From contig CATOZS010000010.1 of NCBI GenBank assembly GCA_954871525.1, positions 930,001 to 994,000 of the forward strand: a stretch of DNA of 64,000 bases, in the 5' to 3' direction. Shown here one piece after another: positions 24,801 through 37,372 of the stretch. A program made the translations under genes and the position numbers. The first letter of the stretch is position 1; every line of letters starts with the position of its first letter. This stretch comes from Parietaria judaica. Its lineage: Eukaryota; Streptophyta; Magnoliopsida; Rosales; Urticaceae. The notes beneath the pieces are model-generated. The model was given only the letters and a program-made list of their open reading frames with translations. It was not told the origin of the DNA and did not search any database.

Positions 24801-27800
24801 AAACCCTAATTGGACGATATTTTAAACAAAACATGAACTTCAAAATGCTTCATAATGTGTAACTGTATCACATTTACTTATTTTAATCCCTAAATAGCGA
24901 AGCACTGTCTCGTAGTTTCTATATCAAGCGGTTAACGGGCGAAAATCATTAAAGAAAACTATTGAAAATTGGTTTTCTTACGAAAGCAAATACGATGCGT
25001 TCTTGATGAAATTTGAGTTGCTAGACCTTCATTAGGGTGGTTTTACTATAGACTGGGTTATTGTTGTCTTTAAAAGTGTTTTGAGGTCTTTTCAAACCCA
25101 GTTTCAACAATTAACGCGTGGTCCAAAAAAAACTGAGTCTTTTTCCCATTTTACGCGAAAAAACCCTAATTGGACGATATTTTAAACAAAACATGAACTT
25201 CAAAATGCTTCATAATGTGTAACTGTATCACATTTACTTATTTTAATCCCTAAATAGCGAAGCACTGTCTCGTAGTTTCTATATCAAGCGGTTAACGGGT
25301 GAAAATCATTACCGAAAACTGTTGAAAATTGGTTTTCTTACGAAAGCAAATACGATGCGTTCTTGATGAAATTTCAGTTGCTAGACCTTCATTAGGGTGG
25401 TTTTACTATAGACTGGGTTATTGTCGTCTGTAAAAGTGTTTTGAGGTCTTTTCAAACCCAGTTTCAACAATTAACGCGTGGTCCAAAAAAAACTGAGTCT
25501 TTTTCCCATTTTACGCGAAAAAACCCTTATTGGACGATATTTTAAACAAAACATGAACTTCAAAATGCTTCATAATGTGTAACTGTATAACATTTACTTA
25601 TTTTAATCCCTAAATAGCGAAGCACTGTCTCGTAGTTTCTATATCAAGCGGTTAACGGGTGAAAATCATTACCGAAAACTGTTGAAAATTGGTTTTCTTA
25701 CGAAAGCAAATACGATGCGTTCTTGATGAAATTTGAGTTGCTAGACCTTCATTAGGGTGGTTTTACTATAGACTGGGTTATTTTCGTCTTTAAAAGTGTT
25801 TTGAGGTCTTTTCAAACCCAGTTTCAACAATTAACGCGTGGTCCAAAAAAAGCTGAGTCTTTTTCCCATTTTACGCGAAAAAACCCTAATTGGACGATAT
25901 TTTAAACAAAACATGAACTTCAAAATGCCTCATAATGTGTAACTGTATCACATTTACTTATTTTAATCCCTAAATAGCGAAGCACTGTCTCGTAGTTTCT
26001 ATATCAAGCGGTTAACGGGTGAAAATCATTACCGAAAACTGTTGAAAATTGGTTTTCTTACGAAAGCAAATACGATGCGTTCTTGATGAAATTTGAGTTG
26101 CTAGACCTTCATTAGGGTGGTTTTACTATAGACTGGGTTATTGTCGTCTTTAAAAGTGTTTTGAGGTCTTTTCAAACCCAGTTTCAACAATTAACGCGTG
26201 GTCCAAAAAAAACTGAGTCTTTTTCCCATTTTACGCGAAAAAACCCTTATTGGACGATATTTTAAACAAAACATGTACTTCAAAATGCTTCATAATGTGT
26301 AACTGTATCACATTTACTTATTTTAATCCCTAAATAGCGAAGCACTGTCTCGTAGTTTCTATATCAAGCGGTTAACGGGTGAAAATCATTAAAGAAAACT
26401 ATTGAAAATTGGTTTTCTTACGAACGCAAATACGATGCGTTCTTGATGAAATTTGAGTTGCTAGACCTTCATTAGGGTGGTTTTACTATAGTCTGGGTTA
26501 TTGTCGTCTTTAAAAGTGTTTTGAGGTCTTTTCAAACCCAGTTTCAACAATTAACGCGTGGTCCAAAAAAAACCGAGTCTTTTTCCCATTTTACGCGAAA
26601 AAACCCTTATTGGACGATATTTTAAACAAAACATGAACTTCAAAATGCTTCATAATGTGTAACTGTATCACATTTACTTATTTTAATCCCTAAATAGCGA
26701 AGCACTGTCTCGTAGTTTCTATATCAAGCGGTTAACGGGTGAAAATCATTACCGAAAACTGTTGAAAATTGGTTTTCTTACGAAAGCAAATACGATGCGT
26801 TCTTGATGAAATTTGAGTTGCTAGACCTTCATTAGGGTTGTTTTACTATAGACTGGGTTATTGTCGTCTTTAAAAGTGTTTTGAGGTCTTTTCAAACCCA
26901 GTTTCAACAATTAACGCGTGGTAAAAAAAAAACTGAGTCTTTTTCCCATTTTACGCGAAAAAACCCTTATTGGACGATATTTTAAACAAAACATGTACTT
27001 CAAAATGCTTCATAATGTGTAACTGTATCACATTTACTTATTTTAATCCCTAAATAGCGAAGCACTGTCTCGTAGTTTCTATATCAAGCGGTTAACGGGT
27101 GAAAATCATTACCGAAAACTGTTGAAAATTGGTTTTCTTACGAAAGCAAATACGATGCGTTCTTGATGAAATTTCAGTTGCTAGACCTTCATTAGGGTGG
27201 TTTTACTATAGACTGGGTTATTGTCGTCTGTAAAAGTGTTTTGAGGTCTTTTCAAACCCAGTTTCAACAATTAACGCGTGGTCCAAAAAAAACTGAGTCT
27301 TTTTCCCATTTTACGCGAAAAAAACCCTTATTGGACGATATTTTAAACAAAACATGAACTTCAAAATGCTTCATAATGTGTAACTGTATAACATTTACTT
27401 ATTTTAATCCCTAAATAGCGAAGCACTGTCTCGTAGTTTCTATATCAAGCGGTTAACGGGTTAAAATCATTACCGAAAACTGTTGAAAATTGGTTTTCTT
27501 ACGAAAGCAAATACGATGCGTTCTTGATGAAATTTGAGTTGCTAGACCTTCATTAGGGTGGTTTTACTATAGACTGGGTTATTGTCGTCTTTAAAAGTGT
27601 TTTGAGGTCTTTTCAAATCCAGTTTCAACAATTAACGCGTGGTCCAAAAAAAACTGAGTCTTTTTCCCATTTTACGCGAAAAAACCCTAATTGGACAATA
27701 TTTTAAACAAAACATGAACTTCCAAATGCTTCATAATGTGTAACTGTATCACATTTACTTATTTTAATCCCTAAATAGCGAAGCACTGTCTCGTAGTTTC

Positions 27801-28372
27801 TATATCAAGCGGTTAACGGGCGAAAATCATTACCGAAAACTGTTGAAAATTGGTTTTCTTACGAAAGCAAATACGATGCGTTCTTGATGAAATTTGAGTT
27901 GCTAGACCTTCATTAGGGTGGTTTTACTATAGACTGGTTTATTGTCGTCTTTAAAAGTGTTTTGAGGTCTTTTCAAACCCAGTTTCAACAATTAACGCGT
28001 TGTCCAAAAAAAGCTGAGTCTTTTTCCCATTTTACGCGAAAAAACCCTAATTGGACGATATTTTAAACAAAACATGAACTTCAAAATGCTTCATAATGTG
28101 TAACTGTATCACATTTACTTATTTTAATCCCTAAATAGCGAAGCACTGTCTCGTAGTTTCTATATCAAGCGGTTAACGGGCGAAAATCATTAAAGAAAAC
28201 TATTGAAAATTGGTTTTCTTACGAAAGCAAATACGATGCGTTCTTGATGAAATTTGAGTTGCTAGACCTTCATTAGGGTGGTTTTACTATAGACTGGGTT
28301 ATTGTCGTCTTTAAAAGTGTTTTGAGGTCTTTTCAAACCCAGTTTCAACAATTAACGCGTGGTCCAAAAAAA
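21891..28372 (+). repeat. Irregular copies of a 5-monomer segment
   Basis: The ordered markers are TTCAG/GTCTGT, TATAACAT/TTTTCGTC, GCCTC, ATGTACTT/GAACGCAAAT/TAGTCTGGG, and CCGAGTC/CCTTATT. They occur complete at 21891-23691 and 25133-26932. The first three occur again at 23692-24772, followed by a CTTATTTT AAG monomer (24773). Monomer 26933 joins ATGTACTT (fourth type) on the left to TTCAG/GTCTGT (first type) on the right, another chimera. Monomers 27293, 27654 and 28014 are related to the second, a GCGTTG and an AAG type. One-base A-tract changes make 22971 (361), 24412 (361), 27293 (361) and 28014 (359) off-length. Confidence 0.85.
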
Positions 28373-28732
28373 CTGAGTCTTTTTCCCATTTTACGCGAAA
28401 AAACCCTAATTGGACGATATTTTAAACAAAACATGAACTTCAAAATGCTTCATAATGTGTAACTGTATCACATTTACTTATTTTAATCCCTAAATAGCGA
28501 AGCACTGTCTCGTAGTTTCTATATCAAGCGGTTAACGGGCGAAAATCATTACCGAAAACTGTTGAAAATTGGTTTTCTTACGAAAGCAAATACGATGCGT
28601 TCTTGATGAAATTTGAGTTGCTAGACCTTCATTAGGGTGGTTTAACTATAGACTGGGTTATTGTCGTCTTTAAAAGTGTTTTGAGGTCTTTTCAAACCCA
28701 GTTTCAACAATTAACGCGTTGTCCAAAAAAAG
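28373..28732 (+). repeat. Single GCGTTG monomer before HOR 3
   Basis: This 360-bp CCG-class monomer has GGGCGA, a private GGTTTAACTATAG and GCGTTG. It begins a run of 50 consecutive monomers of exactly 360 bp (28373-46372). Confidence 0.8.
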
Positions 28733-30514
28733 CTGAGTCTTTTTCCCATTTTACGCGAAAAAACCCTAATTGGACGATATTTTAAACAAAACATGAACTT
28801 CAAAATGCTTCATAATGTGTAACTGTATAACATTTACTTATTTTAATCCCTAAATAGCGAAGCACTGTCTCGTAGTTTCTATATCAAGCGGTTAACGGGC
28901 GAAAATCATTAAAGAAAACTATTGAAAATTGGTTTTCTTACGAAAGCAAATACGATGCGTTCTTGATGAAATTTGAGTTGCTAGACCTTCATTAGGGTGG
29001 TTTTACTATAGACTGGGTTATTGTCGTCTTTAAAAGTGTTTTGAGGTCTTTTCAAACCCAGTTTCAACAATTAACGCGTGGTCCAAAAAAAACTGAGTCT
29101 TTTTCCCATTTTACGCGAAAAAACCCTAATTGGACGATATTTTAAACAAAACATGAACTTCAAAATGATTCATAATGTGTAACTGTATCACATTTACTTA
29201 TTTTAATCCCTAAATAGCGAAGCACTGTCTCGTAGTTTCTATATCAAGCGGTTAACGGGTGAAAATCATTACCGAAAACTGTTGAAAATTGGTTTTCTTA
29301 CGAAAGCAAATACGATGCGTTCTTGATGAAATTTGAGTTGCTAGACCTTCATTAGGGTGGTTTTACTATAGACTGGGTTATTGTCGTCTTTAAAAGTGTT
29401 TTGAGGTCTTTTCAAACCCAGTTTCAACAATTAACGCGTGGTCCAAAAAAAACTGAGTCTTTTTCCCATTTTACGCGAAAAAACCCTTATTGGACGATAT
29501 TTTAAACAAAACATGAACTTCAAAATGCTTCATAATGTGTAACTGTATCACATTTACTTATTTTAATCCCTAAATAGCGAAGCACTGTCTCGTAGTTTCT
29601 ATATCAAGCGGTTAACGGGTGAAAATCATTAAAGAAAACTATTGAAAATTGGTTTTCTTACGAAAGCAAATACGATGCGTTCTTGATGAAATTTGAGTTG
29701 CTAGACCTTCATTAGGGTGGTTTTACTATAGACTGGGTTATTGTCGTCTTTAAAAGTGTTTTGAGGTCTTTTCAAACCCAGTTTCAACAATTAACGCGTG
29801 GTCCAAAAAAAGCTGAGTCTTTTTCCCATTTTATGCGAAAAAACCCTAATTGGACGATATTTTAAACAAAACATGAACTTCAAAATGCTTCATAATGTGT
29901 AACTGTATCACATTTACTTATTTTAATCCCTAAATAGCGAAGCACTGTCTCGTAGTTTCTATATCAAGCGGTTAACGGGTGAAAATCATTACCGAAAACT
30001 GTTGAAAATTGGTTTTCTTACGAAAGCAAATACGATAAGTTCTTGATGAAATTTGAGTTGCTAGACCTTCTTTAGGGTGGTTTTACTATAGACTGGGTTA
30101 TTGTCGTCTTTAAAAGTGTTTTGAGGTCTTTTCAAACCCAGTTTCAACAATTAACGCGTGGTCCAAAAAAAGCTGAGTCTTTTTCCCATTTTACGCGAAA
30201 AAACCCTTATTGGACGATATTTTAAACAAAACATGAACTTCAAAATGCTTCATAATGTGTAACTGTATCACATTTACTTATTTTAATCCCTAAATAGCGA
30301 AGCACTGTCTCGTAGTTTCTATATCAAGCGGTTAACGGGCGAAAATCATTACCGAAAACTGTTGAAAATTGGTTTTCTTACGAAAGCAAATACGATGAGT
30401 TCTTGATGAAATTTGAGTTGCTAGACCTTCATTAGGGTGGTTTTACTATAGACTGGGTTATTGTCGTCTTTAAAAGTGTTTTGAGGTCTTTTCAAACCCA
30501 GTTTCAACAATTAA

Positions 30515-30520
30515 CACGTG
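30515..30520. promoter_or_regulatory. CACGTG palindrome created in a subset of monomers (example site)
   Basis: A G-to-A change turns the usual AACGCGTGG into AACACGTGG, which contains the E-box-type palindrome CACGTG. I find 13 copies, starting at 22233, 22593, 30515, 31235, 31595, 33395, 34115, 35195, 36275, 38075, 40595, 42755 and 59317. Most sit in the e monomers of HOR 3 and their relatives. CACGTG is a common binding core for bHLH factors. Whether anything binds here is unknown, and a CpG transition spread by array homogenisation explains it equally well. Confidence 0.4.
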
Positions 30521-31252
30521 GTCCAAAAAAAGCTGAGTCTTTTTCCCATTTTACGCGAAAAAACCCTAATTGGACGATATTTTAAACAAAACATGAACTT
30601 CAAAATGCTTCATAATGTGTAACTGTATCACATTTACTTATTTTAATCCCTAAATAGCGAAGCACTGTCTCGTAGTTTCTATATCAAGCGGTTAACGGGC
30701 GAAAATCATTAAAGAAAACTATTGAAAATTGGTTTTCTTACGAAAGCAAATACGATGCGTTCTTGATGAAATTTGAGTTGCTAGACCTTCATTAGGGTGG
30801 TTTTACTATAGACTGGGTTATTGTCGTCTTTAAAAGTGTTTTGAGGTCTTTTCAAACCCAGTTTCAACAATTAACGCGTGGTCCAAAAAAAACTGAGTCT
30901 TTTTCCCATTTTACGCGAAAAAACCCTAATTGGACGATATTTTAAACAAAACATGAACTTCAAAATGATTCATAATGTGTAACTGTATCACATTTACTTA
31001 TTTTAATCCCTAAATAGCGAAGCACTGTCTCGTAGTTTCTATATCAAGCGGTTAACGGGCGAAAATCATTACCGAAAACTGTTGAAAATTGGTTTTCTTA
31101 CGAAAGCAAATACGATGCGTTCTTGATGAAATTTGAGTTGCTAGACCTTCATTAGGGTGGTTTTACTATAGACTGGGTTATTGTCGTCTTTAAAAGTGTT
31201 TTGAGGTCTTTTCAAACCCAGTTTCAACAATTAACACGTGGTCCAAAAAAAA

Positions 31253-31612
31253 CTGAGTCTTTTTCCCATTTTACGCGAAAAAACCCTTATTGGACGATAT
31301 TTTAAACAAAACATGAACTTCAAAATGCTTCATAATGTGTAACTGTATCACATTTACTTATTTTAATCCCTAAATAGCGAAGCACTGTCTCGTAGTTTCT
31401 ATATCAAGCGGTTAACGGGCGAAAATCATTACCGAAAACTGTTGAAAATTGGTTTTCTTACGAAAGCAAATACGATGAGTTCTTGATGAAATTTGAGTTG
31501 CTAGACCTTCATTAGGGTGGTTTTACTATAGACTGGGTTATTGTCGTCTTTAAAAGTGTTTTGAGGTCTTTTCAAACCCAGTTTCAACAATTAACACGTG
31601 GTCCAAAAAAAG
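31253..31612 (+). repeat. Chimeric c/e monomer in HOR 3
   Basis: It follows an AACTGAG junction like c, has CCTTATT (shared by c and e), then GGGCGA, CCG, GATGAGTTC and AACACGTGG as in e. Exchange between c and e in register would remove two monomers (720 bp), matching the 3-monomer length of this copy. Confidence 0.75.
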
Positions 31613-34600
31613 CTGAGTCTTTTTCCCATTTTACGCGAAAAAACCCTAATTGGACGATATTTTAAACAAAACATGAACTTCAAAATGCTTCATAATGTGT
31701 AACTGTATCACATTTACTTATTTTAATCCCTAAATAGCGAAGCACTGTCTCGTAGTTTCTATATCAAGCGGTTAACGGGCGAAAATCATTAAAGAAAACT
31801 ATTGAAAATTGGTTTTCTTACGAAAGCAAATACGATGCGTTCTTGATGAAATTTGAGTTGCTAGACCTTCATTAGGGTGGTTTTACTATAGACTGGGTTA
31901 TTGTCGTCTTTAAAAGTGTTTTGAGGTCTTTTCAAACCCAGTTTCAACAATTAACGCGTGGTCCAAAAAAAACTGAGTCTTTTTCCCATTTTACGCGAAA
32001 AAACCCTAATTGGACGATATTTTAAACAAAACATGAACTTCAAAATGATTCATAATGTGTAACTGTATCACATTTACTTATTTTAATCCCTAAATAGCGA
32101 AGCACTGTCTCGTAGTTTCTATATCAAGCGGTTAACGGGTGAAAATCATTACCGAAAACTGTTGAAAATTGGTTTTCTTACGAAAGCAAATACGATGCGT
32201 TCTTGATGAAATTTGAGTTGCTAGACCTTCATTAGGGTGGTTTTACTATAGACTGGGTTATTGTCGTCTTTAAAAGTGTTTTGAGGTCTTTTCAAACCCA
32301 GTTTCAACAATTAACGCGTGGTCCAAAAAAAACTGAGTCTTTTTCCCATTTTACGCGAAAAAACCCTTATTGGACGATATTTTAAACAAAACATGAACTT
32401 CAAAATGCTTCATAATGTGTAACTGTATCACATTTACTTATTTTAATCCCTAAATAGCGAAGCACTATCTCGTAGTTTCTATATCAAGCGGTTAACGGGT
32501 GAAAATCATTAAAGAAAACTATTGAAAATTGGTTTTCTTACGAAAGCAAATACGATGCGTTCTTGATGAAATTTGAGTTGCTAGACCTTCATTAGGGTGG
32601 TTTTACGATAGACTGGGTTATTGTCGTCTTTAAAAGTGTTTTGAGGTCTTTTCAAACCCAGTTTCAACAATTAACGCGTGGTCCAAAAAAAGCTGAGTCT
32701 TTTTCCCATTTTATGCGAAAAAACCCTAATTGGACGATATTTTAAACAAAACATGAACTTCAAAATGCTTCATAATGTGTAACTGTATCACATTTACTTA
32801 TTTTAATCCCTAAATAGCGAAGCACTGTCGCGTAGTTTCTATATCAAGCGGTTAACGGGTGAAAATCATTACCGAAAACTGTTGAAAATTGGTTTTCTTA
32901 CGAAAGCAAATACGATAAGTTCTTGATGAAATTTGAGTTGCTAGACCTTCTTTAGGGTGGTTTTACTATAGACTGGGTTATTGTCGTCTTTAAAAGTGTT
33001 TTGAGGTCTTTTCAAACCCAGTTTCAACAATTAACGCGTGGTCCAAAAAAAGCTGAGTCTTTTTCCCATTTTACGCGAAAAAACCCTTATTGGACGATAT
33101 TTTAAACAAAACATGAACTTCAAAATGCTTCATAATGTGTAACTGTATCACATTTACTTATTTTAATCCCTAAATAGCGAAGCACTGTCTCGTAGTTTCT
33201 ATATCAAGCGGTTAACGGGTGAAAATCATTACCGAAAACTGTTGAAAATTGGTTTTCTTACGAAAGCAAATACGATGAGTTCTTGATGAAATTTGAGTTG
33301 CTAGACCTTCATTAGGGTGGTTTTACTATAGACTGGGTTATTGTCGTCTTTAAAAGTGTTTTGAGGTCTTTTCAAACCCAGTTTCAACAATTAACACGTG
33401 GTCCAAAAAAAGCTGAGTCTTTTTCCCATTTTACGCGAAAAAACCCTTATTGGACGATATTTTAAACAAAACATGAACTTCAAAATGCTTTATAATGTGT
33501 AACTGTATCACATTTACTTATTTTAATCCCTAAATAGCGAAGCACTGTCTCGTAGTTTCTATATCAAGCGGTTAACGGGCGAAAATCATTAAAGAAAACT
33601 ATTGAAAATTGGTTTTCTTACGAAAGCAAATACGATGCGTTCTTGATGAAATTTGAGTTGCTAGACCTTCATTAGGGTGGTTTTACTATAGACTGGGTTA
33701 TTGTCGTCTTTAAAAGTGTTTTGAGGTCTTTTCAAACCCAGTTTCAACAATTAACGCGTGGTCCAAAAAAAACTGAGTCTTTTTCCCATTTTACGCGAAA
33801 AAACCCTAATTGGACGATATTTTAAACAAAACATGAACTTCAAAATGATTCATAATGTGTAACTGTATCACATTTACTTATTTTAATCCCTAAATAGCGA
33901 AGCACTGTCTCGTAGTTTCTATATCAAGCGGTTAACGGGTGAAAATCATTACCGAAAAGTGTTGAAAATTGGTTTTCTTACGAAAGCAAATACGATGCGT
34001 TCTTGATGAAATTTGAGTTGCTAGACCTTCATTAGGGTGGTTTTACTATAGACTGGGTTATTGTCGTCTTTAAAAGTGTTTTGAGGTCTTTTCAAACCCA
34101 GTTTCAACAATTAACACGTGGTCCAAAAAAAACTGAGTCTTTTTCCCATTTTACGCGAAAAAACCCTTATTGGACGATATTTTAAACAAAACATGAACTT
34201 CAAAATGCTTCATAATGTGTAACTGTATCACATTTACTTATTTTAATCCCTAAATAGCGAAGCACTGTCTCGTAGTTTCTATATCAAGCGGTTAACGGGT
34301 GAAAATCATTAAAGAAAACTATTGAAAATTGGTTTTCTTACGAAAGCAAATACGATGCGTTCTTGATGAAATTTGAGTTGCTAGACCTTCATTAGGGTGG
34401 TTTTACTATAGACTGGGTTATTGTCGTCTTTAAAAGTGTTTTGAGGTCTTTTCAAACCCAGTTTCAACAATTAACGCGTGGTCCAAAAAAAGCTGAGTCT
34501 TTTTCCCATTTTATGCGAAAAAACCCTAATTGGACGATATTTTAAACAAAACATGAACTTCAAAATGCTTCATAATGTGTAACTGTATCACATTTACTTA

Positions 34601-35212
34601 TTTTAATCCCTAAATAGCGAAGCACTGTCTCGTAGTTTCTATATCAAGCGGTTAACGGGTGAAAATCATTACCGAAAACTGTTGAAAATTGGTTTTCTTA
34701 CGAAAGCAAATACGATAAGTTCTTGATGAAATTTGAGTTGCTAGACCTTCTTTAGGGTGGTTTTACTATAGACTGGGTTATTGTCGTCTTTAAAAGTGTT
34801 TTGAGGTCTTTTCAAACCCAGTTTCAACAATTAACGCGTGGTCCAAAAAAAGCTGAGTCTTTTTCCCATTTTACGCGAAAAAACCCTTATTGGACGATAT
34901 TTTAAACAAAACATGAACTTCAAAATGCTTCATAATGTGTAACTGTATCACATTTACTTATTTTAATCCCTAAATAGCGAAGCACTGTCTCGTAGTTTCT
35001 ATATCAAGCGGTTAACGGGCGAAAATCATTACCGAAAACTGTTGAAAATTGGTTTTCTTACGAAAGCAAATACGATGAGTTCTTGATGAAATTTGAGTTG
35101 CTAGACCTTCATTAGGGTGGTTTTACTATAGACTGGGTTATTGTCGTCTTTAAAAGTGTTTTGAGGTCTTTTCAAACCCAGTTTCAACAATTAACACGTG
35201 GTCCAAAAAAAG

Positions 35213-35572
35213 CTGAGTCTTTTTCCCATTTTACGCGAAAAAACCCTTATTGGACGATATTTTAAACAAAACATGAACTTCAAAATGCTTTATAATGTGT
35301 AACTGTATCACATTTACTTATTTTAATCCCTAAATAGCGAAGCACTGTCTCGTAGTTTCTATATCAAGCGGTTAACGGGTGAAAATCATTAAAGAAAACT
35401 ATTGAAAATTGGTTTTCTTACGAAAGCAAATACGATGCGTTCTTGATGAAATTTGAGTTGCTAGACCTTCATTAGGGTGGTTTTACTATAGACTGGGTTA
35501 TTGTCGTCTTTAAAAGTGTTTTGAGGTCTTTTCAAACCCAGTTTCAACAATTAACGCGTGGTCCAAAAAAAG
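35213..35572 (+). repeat. Chimeric a/c monomer in HOR 3
   Basis: The left half has GCTTTATAATG, the marker of the a monomer at 33413. The right half has GGGTGA, AAG and an AGCTGAG junction like c. It is followed directly by d and e, so two monomers are missing. This is an independent collapse from 30533-31612, with a different exchange point but the same 720-bp loss. Confidence 0.85.
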
Positions 35573-36292
35573 CTGAGTCTTTTTCCCATTTTATGCGAAA
35601 AAACCCTAATTTGACGATATTTTAAACAAAACATGAACTTCAAAATGCTTGATAATGTGTAACTGTATCACATTTACTTATTTTAATCCCTAAATAGCGA
35701 AGCACTGTCTCGTAGTTTCTATATCAAGCGGTTAACGGGTGAAAATCATTACCGAAAACTGTTGAAAATTGGTTTTCTTACGAAAGCAAATACGATGCGT
35801 TCTTGATGAAATTTGAGTTGCTAGACCTTCTTTAGGGTGGTTTTACTATAGACTGGGTTATTGTCGTCTTTAAAAGTGTTTTGAGGTCTTTTCAAACCCA
35901 GTTTCAACAATTAACGCGTGGTCCAAAAAAAGCTGAGTCTTTTTCCCATTTTACGCGAAAAAACCCTTATTGGACGATATTTTAAACAAAACATGAACTT
36001 CAAAATGCTTCATAATGTGTAACTGTATCACATTTACTTATTTTAATCCCTAAATAGCGAAGCACTGTCTCGTAGCTTCTATATCAAGCGGTTAACGGGC
36101 GAAAATCATTACCGAAAACTGTTGAAAATTGGTTTTCTTACGAAAGCAAATACGATGAGTTCTTGATGAAATTTGAGTTGCTAGACCTTCATTAGGGTGG
36201 TTTTACTATAGACTGGGTTATTGTCGTCTTTAAAAGTGTTTTGAGGTCTTTTCAAACCCAGTTTCAACAATTAACACGTGGTCCAAAAAAAG

Positions 36293-37372
36293 CTGAGTCT
36301 TTTTCCCATTTTACGCGAAAAAACCCTTATTGGACGATATTTTAAACAAAACATGAACTTCAAAATGCTTCATAATGTGTAACTGTATCACATTTACTTA
36401 TTTTAATCCCTAAATAGCGAAGCACTGTCTCGTAGTTTCTATATCAAGCGGTTAACGGGTGAAAATCATTAAAGAAAACTGTTGAAAATTGGTTTTCTTA
36501 CGAAAGCAAATACGATGTGTTCTTGATGAAATTTGAGTTGCTAGACCTTCATTAGGGTGGTTTTACTATAGACTGGGTTATTGTCGTCTTTAAAAGTGTT
36601 TTGAGGTCTTTTCAAACCCAGTTTCAACAATTAACGCGTGGTCCAAAAAAAGCTGAGTCTTTTTCCCATTTTACGCGAAAAAACCCTAATTGGACGATAT
36701 TTTAAACAAAACATGAACTTCAAAATGCTTCATAATGTGTAACTGTATCACATTTACTTATTTTAATCCCTAAATAGCGAAGCACTGTCTCGTAGTTTCT
36801 ATATCAAGCGGTTAACGGGCGAAAATCATTACCGAAAACTGTTGAAAATTGGTTTTCTTACGAAAGCAAATACGATGCGTTCTTGATGAAATTTGAGTTG
36901 CTAGACCTTCTTTAGGGTGGTTTTACTATAGACTGGGTTATTGTCGTCTTTAAAAGTGTTTTGAGGTCTTTTCAAACCCAGTTTCAACAATTAACGCGTG
37001 GTCCAAAAAAAGCTGAGTCTTTTTCCCATTTTACGCGAAAAAACCCTAATTGGACGATATTTTAAACAAAACATGAACTTCAAAATGCCTCATAATGTGT
37101 AACTGTATCACATTTACTTATTTTAATCCCTAAATAGCGAAGCACTGTCTCGTAGTTTCTATATCAAGCGGTTAACGGGCGAAAATCATTACCGAAAACT
37201 GTTGAAAATTGGTTTTCTTACGAAAGCAAATACGATGCGTTCTTGATGAAATTTGAGTTGCTAGACCTTCATTAGGGTGGTTTTACTATAGACAGGGTTA
37301 TTGTCGTCTTTAAAAGTGTTTTGAGGTCTTTTCAAACCCAGTTTCAACAATTAACGCGTGGTCCAAAAAAAG
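36293..37372 (+). repeat. Three linker monomers after HOR 3
   Basis: Monomer 36293 has CCTTATT and a recombinant class site (AAG followed by CTGTTG) with GATGTGTTC. 36653 has GGGCGA, CCG and CTTCTTTAG. 37013 has GCCTC, GGGCGA and a private GACAGGGTT. They bridge HOR 3 to the CTTCTTT/GCCTC monomers that dominate to about 44 kb. Confidence 0.75.

Larger units (their letters stand above)
28733..36292 (+). repeat. Higher-order repeat 3: 5 monomers with two collapsed 3-monomer copies
   Basis: The unit is a (AAG, usually GGGCGA), b (AATGATTCA, CCG), c (CCTTATT, AAG), d (TTATGCG, GATAAGTTC, CTTCTTTAG, CCG) and e (CCTTATT, GATGAGTTC, AACACGTGG, CCG). Full copies are 28733-30532, 31613-33412 and 33413-35212. 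Short copies are 30533-31612 (a, b, c/e chimera) and 35213-36292 (a/c chimera, d, e). Spacing is exactly 360 bp throughout. This pentamer shares no ordered markers with the pentamer at 5341-10740, so 5-monomer periodicity arose at least twice in this window. Confidence 0.92.

Noticed and set aside
33413..35572. TATA-box created by GCTTTATAATG in monomers 33413 and 35213
   Set aside because: It is a single C-to-T variant copied with its monomer; no initiator, gene or other promoter element accompanies it.
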